Shown here: one piece after another, positions 8,986-17,104 of the stretch
Position numbering within the stretch: position 1 is the first letter of the stretch
How the letters are laid out: every line of letters begins with the position of its first letter
DNA from: Pseudotabrizicola sp051200875
GTDB taxonomy: Bacteria; Pseudomonadota; Alphaproteobacteria; Rhodobacterales; Rhodobacteraceae
DNA: 64,000 nt
Reading direction: 5' to 3'
NCBI RefSeq assembly: GCF_051200875.1
Contig: NZ_CP195191.1
Location: 682,001-746,000 of the forward strand
Notes under the pieces: generated by a model
Database searches by the model: none
What the model saw: the letters and a program-made list of their open reading frames with translations, nothing else
What the model was told of the DNA's origin: nothing
Translations under genes and position numbers: made by a program

Positions 8986-9264
8986 ATGTATTTGAAACGA
9001 GTTGACGGGCCAAGGCAGGTGACTCTGCCCGATGGCACAATCATCAGCCGCGCAGATTTGCCTGATCCAAAGACCCGGCGATGGGTGGCAAGCCGTAAAG
9101 CCATCGTCGTCAAGGCCGTGCTTTATGGATTGATCACAGAAGAGTCCGCCCGGGAACGCTATTCCCTATCAGAGGAAGAGTTCGCAACTTGGCGAGAGGC
9201 TGTGGAAATGCATGGAGAGGGGGCGCTTAAAATCACGCAGATTCAAAAATACAGACAACTTTAG
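8986..9264 (+). CDS. sciP: CtrA inhibitor SciP (DUF1153)
   Basis: 92-aa helix-turn-helix protein. Marks of the SciP family are VTLPDGTIISRADLP, TRRWVASRKA, a central HTH (YSLSEEEFATWREAV) and a KYRQL ending. In Caulobacter SciP binds CtrA and blocks its activation of target promoters. Its position directly upstream of ctrA on the same strand supports the call. A possible GAGGA Shine-Dalgarno lies 11 bases before the ATG, a rather long spacing. Confidence 0.92.
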   Translation: MYLKRVDGPRQVTLPDGTIISRADLPDPKTRRWVASRKAIVVKAVLYGLITEESARERYSLSEEEFATWREAVEMHGEGALKITQIQKYRQL

Positions 9265-9291
9265 ATTGTTTTCCGCTCCCCCTCTGGCAGA

Positions 9292-9307
9292 GTAACTTCG
9301 CGTTAAC
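9292..9307 (+). promoter_or_regulatory. Putative CtrA box upstream of ctrA
   Basis: GTAA-N7-TTAAC, one mismatch from the CtrA full site TTAA-N7-TTAAC, lies about 50 bases before the ctrA start. A second TTAAC half-site lies at 9326-9330. This suggests autoregulation, as known in Caulobacter, but no footprint exists here. Confidence 0.4.
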
Positions 9308-9357
9308 CATTGACCGGCAGTCTCGTTAACGAAGATGCATGGACTGGAGATAACCCG

Positions 9358-10065
9358 ATGCGAATTCTGCTGGTAGAGGATGACCCTACGACGTCACGCA
9401 GCATTGAATTGATGCTGACGCATGCCAATCTGAATGTCTATTGCACCGATCTGGGCGAGGATGGGGTCGATCTGGCAAAGCTCTATGATTACGATCTAAT
9501 TCTTCTCGATCTCAACCTTCCCGACATGTCCGGACATGATGTATTGCGGCAGTTGCGTCTTGCCAAGGTTGAAACGCCAATTCTTATCCTGTCCGGTGAA
9601 GATGATACGGACAGTAAGCTGAAGGGGTTCGGCTTCGGGGCTGACGACTACATGACAAAGCCGTTTCACCGGGAAGAACTGGTTGCCCGTATTCATGCAA
9701 TCATTCGGCGATCCAAAGGCCATAGCCAATCTGTGATCCGCACTGGAATGGTGCAGGTCAATCTGGATGCTAAGACCGTTGATGTGGAAGGAAAGACCGT
9801 TCATCTGACGGGCAAAGAATATCAGATGCTCGAGCTTCTTTCACTGCGGAAGGGCACGACACTGACCAAAGAGATGTTCCTGAACCACCTTTACGGCGGA
9901 ATGGATGAGCCGGAATTGAAGATCATTGATGTGTTCATCTGTAAATTGCGGAAGAAACTGGCCGAAGCAACGGGTGGGCAGAACTATATCGAAACTGTCT
10001 GGGGGCGTGGCTATGTGCTGCGCGATCCAACAAATTCGGAACGAAAACTGGCAGCCTCTGCTTGA
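9358..10065 (+). CDS. ctrA: Cell-cycle response regulator CtrA
   Basis: 235-aa OmpR/PhoB-type regulator. The receiver domain (about 1-115) has acidic residues in LLVEDDP, the phosphoacceptor Asp51 (LLDLNLPDM) and Lys in MTKPFHREEL. A winged-helix DNA-binding domain follows (about 130-225), with KIIDVFICKLRKKL and GRGYVL as in CtrA. The ATG at 9358 has GGAG upstream; a longer frame from 9310 is rejected. In Rhodobacterales CtrA controls motility and gene transfer agent genes rather than being essential. Confidence 0.96.
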   Translation: MRILLVEDDPTTSRSIELMLTHANLNVYCTDLGEDGVDLAKLYDYDLILLDLNLPDMSGHDVLRQLRLAKVETPILILSGEDDTDSKLKGFGFGADDYMTKPFHREELVARIHAIIRRSKGHSQSVIRTGMVQVNLDAKTVDVEGKTVHLTGKEYQMLELLSLRKGTTLTKEMFLNHLYGGMDEPELKIIDVFICKLRKKLAEATGGQNYIETVWGRGYVLRDPTNSERKLAASA

Positions 10066-10078
10066 ACCTTTACCTCTT

Positions 10079-10113
10079 CCCGGCGGCCCCCTAAACCTGT
10101 GGGGCAAGCCGGG
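10079..10113 (+). other. RNA hairpin overlapping the ligA ribosome-binding site
   Basis: CCCGGC (10079-10084) pairs with GCCGGG (10108-10113), with an inner CCCC/GGGG pair. The right arm includes most of the GGGAG that serves as Shine-Dalgarno for ligA. No U run follows, so it may act on translation rather than as a terminator of ctrA. Confidence 0.4.
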
Positions 10114-10121
10114 AGAACGGA

Positions 10122-12239
10122 ATGGTTGAAAAGGCCGTAGAACATTTGTCTGAAGCTGAGGCGCGGGACGAGCTCGCATCTCTTTCGCGTGTTCTTTCCG
10201 AGGCGAACAAGGCCTATCACACCCTGGATGCACCAGAGATTTCGGATGCCGAATATGATGCCCTAAAGCGTCGGAATGCAGCAATAGAGGCGCGATTTCC
10301 GACGCTGAAGCGCGCCGATAGTCCCAGCGATGTGGTCGGTGCCGGTGTTGCAGATGGTTTTGGGAAGGTTCCGCATCGCGTTCGAATGCTGAGCTTGGAA
10401 AATGCCTTCGAAGATTCGGACATTGACGATTTTGTCGACCGGATCAGGAAGTATCTCAATCATTCTGGACCGTTGGAGTTTACCGCAGAGCCCAAGATCG
10501 ACGGGCTGTCCTTGTCGCTTCGCTATGAAGGCGGGCAATTGGTGCAGGCAGCGACACGAGGTGACGGGGAAGTCGGTGAGAACGTTACAGCCAACGCGAG
10601 GACTATTAGGGACATCCCGCAAGCTATTGAAAATGCGCCGGGTGTCTTGGAAGTTCGTGGCGAAGTCTATATGTCACATGCCGATTTCGCATCCTTGAAT
10701 GCCCGGCAAGCCGCCGCAGGGGGCAAGACCTTTGCAAACCCACGCAACGCCGCGGCGGGGTCTTTGCGCCAATTGGATGCAACGATAACGGCGGGGCGAC
10801 CGCTGCGTTTCTTTGCATATGCATGGGGAGATCTGTCCTCGCCCTTGGCGTCGACGCAAATGGCGGCAATCCAGCGCCTGACGGATTTTGGGTTCCAGAC
10901 GAACCCACTGACGGAAATCTGTGACAGCCCTGCCAGCCTTTTGACGCACTACCGTAGTATCGAGCAACGCCGTGCCAATCTTGGCTATGACATTGATGGC
11001 GTCGTCTATAAGGTGAACGATCTTGGGCTGCAGGCCCGTTTGGGCTTTCGCTCGACCACGCCAAGGTGGGCCATCGCGCATAAATTTCCTGCGGAATTGG
11101 CCTGGACGGAACTTCTGGATGTCGACATTCAGGTTGGACGGACCGGTGCGCTGTCACCTGTTGCCCGTCTTCGTCCGGTCACTGTAGGTGGCGTGGTTGT
11201 CAGCAACGCAACCTTGCACAACGAAGACTACATTGCCGGGCGCGACAGCAAGGGCGGAGAGATCCGGGGTGGTAAAGACATTCGCATCGGTGATTGGGTG
11301 CAGGTCTATCGTGCGGGAGACGTCATCCCGAAGGTTGCGGATGTGGATTTGTCGCGTCGTAAGGACGGCTCGCAATCATTTGATTTTCCAAAAATATGTC
11401 CTGAATGCGGAAGCCCGGCTGTCAGGGAGGAGGGAGATTCCGTCAGGCGTTGCACAGGTGGTCTGATTTGCCCGGCACAAGCAGTTGAAAGACTTAAACA
11501 CTTCGTCAGTCGGAGCGCGTTTGACATTGAAGGTCTTGGGGCAAAGCAAGTGGAGCTATTCTTTAACGACGCTGATTTGCCCGTAAAAACGCCTGCCGAC
11601 ATCTTTACGCTGGCTGAAAGAGACGCGGCTAATGGGTTGAAGCGGTTAAAGAATCGCGATGGCTTTGGCGAGACGTCTGTCACAAAACTGTTTGCCGCAA
11701 TCGAGGCCAAACGGTCGATCCCCTTAGACCGATTGATTTTCGCCTTGGGAATTCGGCATGTCGGGGAAGTTGCGGCTCAAGTCCTTGCGCGCCATTTCAG
11801 CACTTGGGAGGCGTTTGAGGCCACAGTTGGAAACGCGCAGGACGGCAACGCAGCTTGGCAGGAGTTGTTATCAATCGACGGCGTTGGCCGGACCATGGCC
11901 CAAAGTGTGGTGGCGGCTTTCCAGAATGAACAAGAGCGCAGGGCGATAGACGATCTGGTGCAACGTCTTCGTGTTCTGCCGGTCATCTGGACCGCGGCAA
12001 AGGAAAGCCCGGTTGCAGGAAAAACGGTGGTCTTCACTGGCACGTTGGAAAAGATGACGCGGGCCGAGGCGAAGGCGCGGGCGGAAGCCTTGGGCGCAAA
12101 AGTGGCCGGTAGCGTCAGCGCCAAGACAGATTTGCTGGTGGCAGGGCCGGGGGCAGGGTCCAAGGCGAAGGAGGCTGCGCGGCTAGGGGTGGAAACTATC
12201 GACGAGGACGCGTGGCTAGCGCTCATCGGGGACGCATGA
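10122..12239 (+). CDS. ligA: NAD-dependent DNA ligase LigA
   Basis: 705-aa ligase that seals nicks in replication and repair. Domains in order: NAD-binding Ia region, adenylation domain with the active-site Lys125 in EPKIDG, OB fold, four-Cys zinc finger (CPEC...C...C near residue 430), helix-hairpin-helix repeats, and a C-terminal BRCT domain (GKTVVFTGTLEKMTR onwards). Length is usual. It shares an ATGA overlap with recG. Confidence 0.97.
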   Translation: MVEKAVEHLSEAEARDELASLSRVLSEANKAYHTLDAPEISDAEYDALKRRNAAIEARFPTLKRADSPSDVVGAGVADGFGKVPHRVRMLSLENAFEDSDIDDFVDRIRKYLNHSGPLEFTAEPKIDGLSLSLRYEGGQLVQAATRGDGEVGENVTANARTIRDIPQAIENAPGVLEVRGEVYMSHADFASLNARQAAAGGKTFANPRNAAAGSLRQLDATITAGRPLRFFAYAWGDLSSPLASTQMAAIQRLTDFGFQTNPLTEICDSPASLLTHYRSIEQRRANLGYDIDGVVYKVNDLGLQARLGFRSTTPRWAIAHKFPAELAWTELLDVDIQVGRTGALSPVARLRPVTVGGVVVSNATLHNEDYIAGRDSKGGEIRGGKDIRIGDWVQVYRAGDVIPKVADVDLSRRKDGSQSFDFPKICPECGSPAVREEGDSVRRCTGGLICPAQAVERLKHFVSRSAFDIEGLGAKQVELFFNDADLPVKTPADIFTLAERDAANGLKRLKNRDGFGETSVTKLFAAIEAKRSIPLDRLIFALGIRHVGEVAAQVLARHFSTWEAFEATVGNAQDGNAAWQELLSIDGVGRTMAQSVVAAFQNEQERRAIDDLVQRLRVLPVIWTAAKESPVAGKTVVFTGTLEKMTRAEAKARAEALGAKVAGSVSAKTDLLVAGPGAGSKAKEAARLGVETIDEDAWLALIGDA

Positions 12240-14320
12240 GCCGTCCCGAGACTCTTTTTCCGCTGTTTGCCGATCTTGAGACGCTGGAAGGTGTCGGCCC
12301 GAAATCGGCCAAGGCATTTGAGCAACTGGAGGTCACGCGCCCCAAGGATCTGCTGTTTCTGCTTCCTAGCTCGGGTGTTGATCGAAGTCGCAAGCTCTCG
12401 GTGCGAGAGGTTGTCCCGCCAACTGTGGCAACGGTTGAGGTGGAGGTTGGGGCGCATTTTCCGCCGCGTCGGAAGGGGGGTGCCTACCGGGTCTCGGTGC
12501 GCGATCCTCAGTTGGAATGGAGTTTGGTCTTTTTTCATGCCCGCAGTGATTACTTGCAGCGTCTGCTTCCCACAGGCCAGAGAAGGATCGTTTCCGGAAA
12601 GGTCGAGCTTTTTGACGGCATGATGCAGATGGTCCACCCGGACCATGTGTTGCGTCCAGAAGAAGCGGGGGAGCTTCCGGTGTTTGAGCCCGTTTATCCC
12701 CTTACGGCTGGCATCACTCAAAAGATCGTCTCAAAAGCCGTTCATGGAGCGATTGCGCGCCTTTCTGGATTGCCTGAGTGGGTGGACCCGGCCCTAAAGG
12801 CGCGGGAGAGATGGCCAGACTGGGAGGAGGCGATCAAGGCTGTGCATCGTCCTTTGGGCATGGGGCAGTTGGCGCCTACTGATCCTGCGCGCGCGCGCTT
12901 GGCCTATGATGAGTTTTTTGCCCATCAGGTCACACTTTCACTGGCACGGGCGTCGATGCGGCGGCTGAAGGGCGTCGAAACCGCTGGCAATGGCCAATTG
13001 AAAGCAAAGGTTCTGAAGAGCCTTCCTTATGAGATGACGGGCGCGCAACAACGTGCAGTGCAAGAGATCGCCGCCGATCTTGCGTTGCCGTTGAGAATGA
13101 ACCGTTTGCTTCAGGGCGATGTCGGATCAGGAAAAACCTTGGTGGCCTTCCTGGCCTTGCTTACTGCTGTTGAGGCGGGCGGGCAGGGTGTCATGATGGC
13201 ACCGACCGAGATTTTGGCGCGCCAGCATTTCGAGGGACTTGCACCGCTGGCGGCCGCTGCTGGCGTGGACCTCGAACTGCTTACGGGGCGTGACAAGAAC
13301 GCGGAGCGCGCCGCAAAGTTGGAAAGGCTGCTGTCTGGCCGGATCGGCATTCTGGTCGGGACGCACGCCGTTTTTCAGAAGGATGTGGCGTTCAAAGACC
13401 TGAGATTGGCTGTCGTTGATGAACAACACAGGTTCGGCGTTGCGCAGAGGATGGAGCTTGGTGCGAAGGGACAGGCCGTCGACGTCTTGGTGATGACCGC
13501 GACGCCAATTCCCCGTAGCCTTGCCTTGGCCAGTTACGGAGACATGGATGTCTCTGTGCTTGATGAAAAGCCCGCAGGTCGAAAGCCAGTTAAAACTGCG
13601 CTGATTGCCAGTTCGCGGATGGAAGAGGTCGTCGCCCATTTGCGCAAGGCCGTGGCCGATGGTCGGCAGGTTTACTGGGTTTGCCCATTGGTCGAAGAGT
13701 CCGAGGTTCTGGATTATACAAGTGCCGAGTCGCGCTTTGCCCATCTGCGGGCCGCTTTGGGCGATGTGGTAGGGCTTGTTCATGGCCAGTTGCCTCCCGG
13801 TGAGAAAGACGCCGCAATGGCGCGGTTTCAACGAGGTGACACACGGGTTCTTGTGGCAACCACGGTGATTGAAGTGGGTGTGAACGTTCCAAACGCCTCG
13901 ATCATGGTCATTGAACGAGCCGAAATTTTTGGGTTGGCGCAGTTACATCAACTTCGTGGGCGTGTCGGACGCGGGTCGGCAGAATCCACCTGTCTGCTGA
14001 TGTATCAGGCACCGCTTTCAGAGGCGGGAGAGCGGCGGCTGACGACCTTGCGTGATACGGAAGACGGGTTCCGCATTGCCGAGGAAGACTTGGCGATGCG
14101 GGGGGCGGGCGATTTGATCGGAACGGCACAATCGGGTCTGCCTAAGTTTAGGATTGCCGACCTTGAAAAGCAGACCGCGCTGATGGCCGTTGCGCAGTCG
14201 GATGCCCGGAATCTGTTGGCTCAAGATCCCAGCCTGAAGAGCGATCGTGGGGCGGCAGTGCGCCTTCTTCTTTGGTTGCTTGATCAGGATCGGGCCATAC
14301 GCCTGATCGGCGTCGGCTAG
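12236..14320 (+). CDS. recG: ATP-dependent DNA helicase RecG
   Basis: 694-aa superfamily 2 helicase that reverses stalled forks and migrates branched DNA. An N-terminal wedge/OB domain carries LEGVGPKSAKAFE. The helicase motifs are in order: Walker A GDVGSGKT, motif II DEQHRFGV, TATPIPR, ATTVIEVGVNVPNA and QLRGRVGRG. The C-terminal TRG-type motif region is present (GAGDLIGTAQSG). The ATG at 12236 overlaps the ligA stop. A LexA box and a short membrane peptide follow immediately. Confidence 0.97.
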   Translation: MSRPETLFPLFADLETLEGVGPKSAKAFEQLEVTRPKDLLFLLPSSGVDRSRKLSVREVVPPTVATVEVEVGAHFPPRRKGGAYRVSVRDPQLEWSLVFFHARSDYLQRLLPTGQRRIVSGKVELFDGMMQMVHPDHVLRPEEAGELPVFEPVYPLTAGITQKIVSKAVHGAIARLSGLPEWVDPALKARERWPDWEEAIKAVHRPLGMGQLAPTDPARARLAYDEFFAHQVTLSLARASMRRLKGVETAGNGQLKAKVLKSLPYEMTGAQQRAVQEIAADLALPLRMNRLLQGDVGSGKTLVAFLALLTAVEAGGQGVMMAPTEILARQHFEGLAPLAAAAGVDLELLTGRDKNAERAAKLERLLSGRIGILVGTHAVFQKDVAFKDLRLAVVDEQHRFGVAQRMELGAKGQAVDVLVMTATPIPRSLALASYGDMDVSVLDEKPAGRKPVKTALIASSRMEEVVAHLRKAVADGRQVYWVCPLVEESEVLDYTSAESRFAHLRAALGDVVGLVHGQLPPGEKDAAMARFQRGDTRVLVATTVIEVGVNVPNASIMVIERAEIFGLAQLHQLRGRVGRGSAESTCLLMYQAPLSEAGERRLTTLRDTEDGFRIAEEDLAMRGAGDLIGTAQSGLPKFRIADLEKQTALMAVAQSDARNLLAQDPSLKSDRGAAVRLLLWLLDQDRAIRLIGVG

Positions 14321-14344
14321 ATAAAACACGAAATGTTCACGAAT

Positions 14345-14359
14345 GTTCTTAAAAAGTTC
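14345..14359 (+). promoter_or_regulatory. Alphaproteobacterial LexA (SOS) box
   Basis: GTTC-TTAAAAA-GTTC, an exact match to the GTTC-N7-GTTC box bound by LexA in Rhodobacter and other Alphaproteobacteria. A third direct GTTC lies at 14335-14338 (N6 spacing). It lies 58 bases upstream of a small ORF and just after recG. Confidence 0.75.
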
Positions 14360-14416
14360 TTTACAGCGCCGTGCCGTTTGTGAGAACAATTGGGCAACAC
14401 CGCAACGGAGGATGCC

Positions 14417-14527
14417 ATGATCGCCCAAGTGAAAGAAATCGTCTCGCGCTCTCACGGACTGCTGATTGAGGATATCGCCGGTGTCACGGCCCTGTTTGTC
14501 GGTCTGTTTGCCGTTCTAAGCTTCTGA
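14417..14527 (+). CDS. SOS-box-associated membrane peptide, 36 aa
   Basis: An ATG preceded by GGAGG at a good distance opens a 36-codon frame. Residues 1-18 are amphipathic and charged (Lys, Glu, Arg, His, Asp); residues 19-36 form one hydrophobic helix running to the C-terminus. The only plausible promoter region carries a perfect GTTC-N7-GTTC LexA box, and a strong terminator follows at 14621. By analogy with the SOS-induced single-pass division inhibitor SidA of Caulobacter, it could be a damage-induced inner-membrane regulator. That is inference from size, topology and operator; no sequence similarity is claimed. Confidence 0.65.
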   Translation: MIAQVKEIVSRSHGLLIEDIAGVTALFVGLFAVLSF

Positions 14528-14620
14528 GTTCTGCCTGCGGTCTGTTCCCCGGCGCTTTGCCGCATCTGTCCCCGTGCCCTGCACATGATGCCGCCTGTCC
14601 TGCGCCCAGACACGCTCCTT

Positions 14621-14657
14621 CCGCCGCCGTCAATCCCGACGTGCGGCGGCTTTTTTT
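14621..14657 (+). terminator. Rho-independent terminator
   Basis: CCGCCGC/GCGGCGG stem with an inner CGTC/GACG pair, followed by seven T. It ends the transcript of the 36-aa SOS-linked peptide. Confidence 0.85.
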
Positions 14658-15004
14658 AGATGATCAGGGCGTGTGGGCGAGACACAGACACTCCCTGAGG
14701 CGCCTGTTTCGGCAGTCTGCGGAATTCAGAACCGAATATTTTCTGGGCTGGCCCGAGAACGTTTTGTTGTGGGGCGGAGGATAACCATTCCTGTTGACTG
14801 CTGCTCAAGAGATGATCCTACTGTCGCAGGCCGATATTGCTTTCCATATCGGTGTAAGAAGACGGTCTGTGAGCCCCCAGAGCCTTGCGATCAGTTGCTT
14901 AAGATTGGTGTTGGCGAGGGCGATCGCTATCGTCGAACAAATCCACAACTGTGATTGCGCGTTGAGAAAGGGTTTGAGCCAATGCACGCGACGTCTCTTG
15001 GCCT
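14658..15004. other. Gene-free stretch
   Basis: Between the terminator at 14657 and the end of the IscU-like gene nothing convincing is coded. Short frames exist in several phases (for example 14673-14954 and 14794-15099 on +, 14805-14987 on -), but none has a ribosome-binding site or recognisable composition. No repeat, tRNA or IS end was seen. It may be decayed DNA. Confidence 0.5.
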
Positions 15005-15454
15005 TTAGGCAGATTTCTCTGCAGCTGCGTTTCCGGCGGCCTCTGCTGCGGCTTCGATGGCCAAGAGAATCGAGGCGTGGCGATTTTTGTAATCTCTAGC
15101 CGGCAAAAGGACGGCGAATCCATCAAACGGGGCAGGGGGAATTGGCCCGTTTTCCTTTAGCATCGCTTTCAGCGCATCCCGTCCAGCGGCCAGTTCGGCA
15201 GGCGTACGTCCAATGACGGCGGCACCAAGGACTGCGGCAGCGGCCTGACCCAGCGCGCAGGATTTCACATCTTGGGCAAAATCGGCCACACGGCCATCGG
15301 CGAGTGACAGATCCACCGTCACCGTAGAACCGCAAAGCGGTGACCTTTTGCGAACGCTTGCCGCGGGCTGAGGCAGGCGACCCAAATGCGGAATGTCTGC
15401 CGCAAGTTCCAGAATGCGTCCCGAGTAAAGTTTGATCAGATCACTGTCGCTCAC
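15005..15454 (-). CDS. Iron-sulfur cluster scaffold-like protein (IscU/NifU N-domain family)
   Basis: 149-aa protein with the fold signature of IscU-like scaffolds: DIPHLGRL near the N-terminus, a first Cys in PLCGSTVTVDL and a second in VKSCALGQAAAAVL. No third ligand Cys is evident near the C-terminus, so cluster assembly may differ from canonical IscU. The GTG at 15454 is chosen because AAGGA precedes it; the frame runs 12 codons further. It is divergent from hisI. Its role in Fe-S assembly is inferred from family only. Confidence 0.75.
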   Translation of the reverse strand: MSDSDLIKLYSGRILELAADIPHLGRLPQPAASVRKRSPLCGSTVTVDLSLADGRVADFAQDVKSCALGQAAAAVLGAAVIGRTPAELAAGRDALKAMLKENGPIPPAPFDGFAVLLPARDYKNRHASILLAIEAAAEAAGNAAAEKSA

Positions 15455-15517
15455 GGGGTTTTCCTTTCGCTTCCCCTTAGATAAACCCAAAATGCGGTTC
15501 CGCCAAGGAGAAGCCCG

Positions 15518-15877
15518 ATGACCTTTGACCCGGCAAGCCTAAAGTATGACGCAAATGGCCTGATCCCCTGCATTGCGCAGGACCATGTATCTGGCGAAGT
15601 GCTGATGATGGCGTGGATGAATGCCGAAGCCTTGGCCAAGACGCTTGATACCCGCCGTGTCACTTATTGGTCGCGGTCGCGTGGCAGTTTCTGGATCAAG
15701 GGCGAGACCTCTGGCCATGTGCAGAAACTGATTGATCTCCGGGTGGATTGTGACAGCGATTGCCTCTTGGCCCTGGTGGAACAGGAAGGGCCAGCCTGCC
15801 ACACAAATCGGCGCAGTTGTTTTTACACTGCTGTGCGCGAAGGGGTTGAAGTCGAACTGACAAAACCCATGCTATAA
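15518..15877 (+). CDS. hisI: Phosphoribosyl-AMP cyclohydrolase HisI
   Basis: 119-aa enzyme that opens the purine ring of PR-AMP in histidine synthesis. It has TYWSRSRGSFWIKGETSGH and the metal-binding residues in DCDSDC and CHTNRRSCFY. There is no fused HisE domain, so this is the stand-alone form. AAGGAG lies upstream of the ATG. Confidence 0.97.
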   Translation: MTFDPASLKYDANGLIPCIAQDHVSGEVLMMAWMNAEALAKTLDTRRVTYWSRSRGSFWIKGETSGHVQKLIDLRVDCDSDCLLALVEQEGPACHTNRRSCFYTAVREGVEVELTKPML

Positions 15878-15918
15878 GGGAACCTATGCGGGGAATGCAG
15901 GTTTTCCCTTCTGAGCCC

Positions 15919-15947
15919 TTGACCTTGCCGTCAGAAAACCAACTATC
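15919..15947 (+). promoter_or_regulatory. Putative promoter of the superoxide dismutase gene
   Basis: TTGACC, a 17-base spacer and ACTATC, ending about 36 bases before the sodB start. Sequence match only. Confidence 0.4.
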
Positions 15948-15983
15948 TGCGGCAACCCGATAAATCCAAGAAAGGATACCACT

Positions 15984-16586
15984 ATGGCCTTTACCCTTCC
16001 CGATCTTCCGTACGCTCATGATGCACTTGCCTCGTTGGGCATGTCGAAGGAGACGCTGGAATACCACCACGATCTGCACCACAAGGCCTATGTCGACAAC
16101 GGCAACAAGCTGATTGCTGGCACCGAGTGGGAATCGAAATCTTTGGAAGAGATCGTCAAGGGTACCTACAACGCAGGTGCTGTGGCCCAAAACGGCATCT
16201 TCAACAACGCATCGCAGCACTGGAATCACAATCTGTTCTGGGAAGTGATGGGGCCGGGCGAGGACAAGAAAATCCCGGGCGATCTGGAAAAGGCGCTGAC
16301 TGAGGCGTTCGGCTCTGTCGCTAAGTTCAAGGAAGATTTCGCCGCTGCTGGTGCAGGTCAGTTCGGCTCGGGCTGGGCTTGGCTGGTGAAGGACAAAGAT
16401 GGCAGCCTGAAGGTCACCAAAACGGAAAACGGTGTGAACCCGCTTTGCTTTGGCCAGGCCGCTTTGTTGGGCTGCGATGTGTGGGAACACTCTTACTACA
16501 TCGACTTCCGCAACAAGCGCCCCGCCTATCTTACCAACTTCCTTGAGAAGCTGGTCAACTGGGAAGCAGTCGCCGCAAAGCTGTAA
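15984..16586 (+). CDS. sodB: Superoxide dismutase, Fe/Mn type
   Basis: 200-aa cytoplasmic enzyme that dismutates superoxide. Metal ligands are His in YHHDLHHKAY, His in ASQHWNHNLFW, and Asp and His in DVWEHSYYIDF. The GAGQFGSGWAWLV stretch suggests the iron or cambialistic subgroup, though the metal cannot be fixed from sequence alone. The gene stands alone with its own likely promoter and terminator. Confidence 0.95.
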   Translation: MAFTLPDLPYAHDALASLGMSKETLEYHHDLHHKAYVDNGNKLIAGTEWESKSLEEIVKGTYNAGAVAQNGIFNNASQHWNHNLFWEVMGPGEDKKIPGDLEKALTEAFGSVAKFKEDFAAAGAGQFGSGWAWLVKDKDGSLKVTKTENGVNPLCFGQAALLGCDVWEHSYYIDFRNKRPAYLTNFLEKLVNWEAVAAKL

Positions 16587-16607
16587 GGTGAAGAAAATCT
16601 TATTGAA

Positions 16608-16637
16608 GGCCCGTGTAGGAATGCGCGGGCTTTTTTA
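16608..16637 (+). terminator. Rho-independent terminator after sodB
   Basis: GCCCG/CGGGC stem with a loop of about 12 bases, followed by six T. Confidence 0.8.
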
Positions 16638-16705
16638 ATTGACAGCAACAACTTGACGTAGATTAGCTGCGCAGAACAGTTCACGTTTTGATTGTGGGGG
16701 CGTTT

Positions 16706-17104
16706 GTGTCCAAGATTTTTCTCGCCGCTTTTTCAGTTGCCTTTCTCTCACTTTTTTCCAGCGCCGGATCTGCGGATACCATTCGTTGTGAATTCCCGAA
16801 CAAGTCCAGCCATTGGGTTCCTTCTTGGGTAGAATTTGAACTTGTTGGCTTTGGAGGCTCGGCCAAGGTTCGCGATCAACTCAGCGAAAAATTTGGACTG
16901 CCCTTGAACCAAGGAAAGGTATCGGAAGGCAGGAAGTCGATCGGGGTCACATTTACGACCGGTCCGATCATATCGGATAACGTAGGGTATTCGAGGGCGC
17001 ATCTGAATTATCGACTTTCGACTTGGGCAGATGGGGCCGCTCAGATCGAAGGGAAGGGATTTGGTTATTACGACACTTTCTCTGGCAGAGGGTATTGCAA
17101 ATGA
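16706..17104 (+). CDS. Secreted protein, first of a tandem paralogous pair
   Basis: 132-aa protein with a Sec signal peptide (SKIFLAAFSVAFLSLFSSAGSA, split here as SKIFLAAFSV and AFLSLFSSAGSA), cleaved near Ala-Asp. The mature part starts with a Cys in TIRCE and ends in a Cys (GYCK), suggesting one disulphide. Shared with the next gene: RCE, VPxWxE, GPI-SD, LSxxxDG and GxGxCK. The start is uncertain: GTG at 16706 (GGGGG upstream) is preferred to TTG at 16688. No known domain is recognised. It overlaps the next gene by ATGA. Confidence 0.7.
   Translation: MSKIFLAAFSVAFLSLFSSAGSADTIRCEFPNKSSHWVPSWVEFELVGFGGSAKVRDQLSEKFGLPLNQGKVSEGRKSIGVTFTTGPIISDNVGYSRAHLNYRLSTWADGAAQIEGKGFGYYDTFSGRGYCK

Noticed and set aside
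8847..9113. N-terminal extension of mnmA
   Set aside because: The added residues have no family support and overlap sciP on the other strand.
14557..15099. Plus-strand frames of 75-101 codons
   Set aside because: No ribosome-binding sites, a terminator inside the first, and no recognisable composition.
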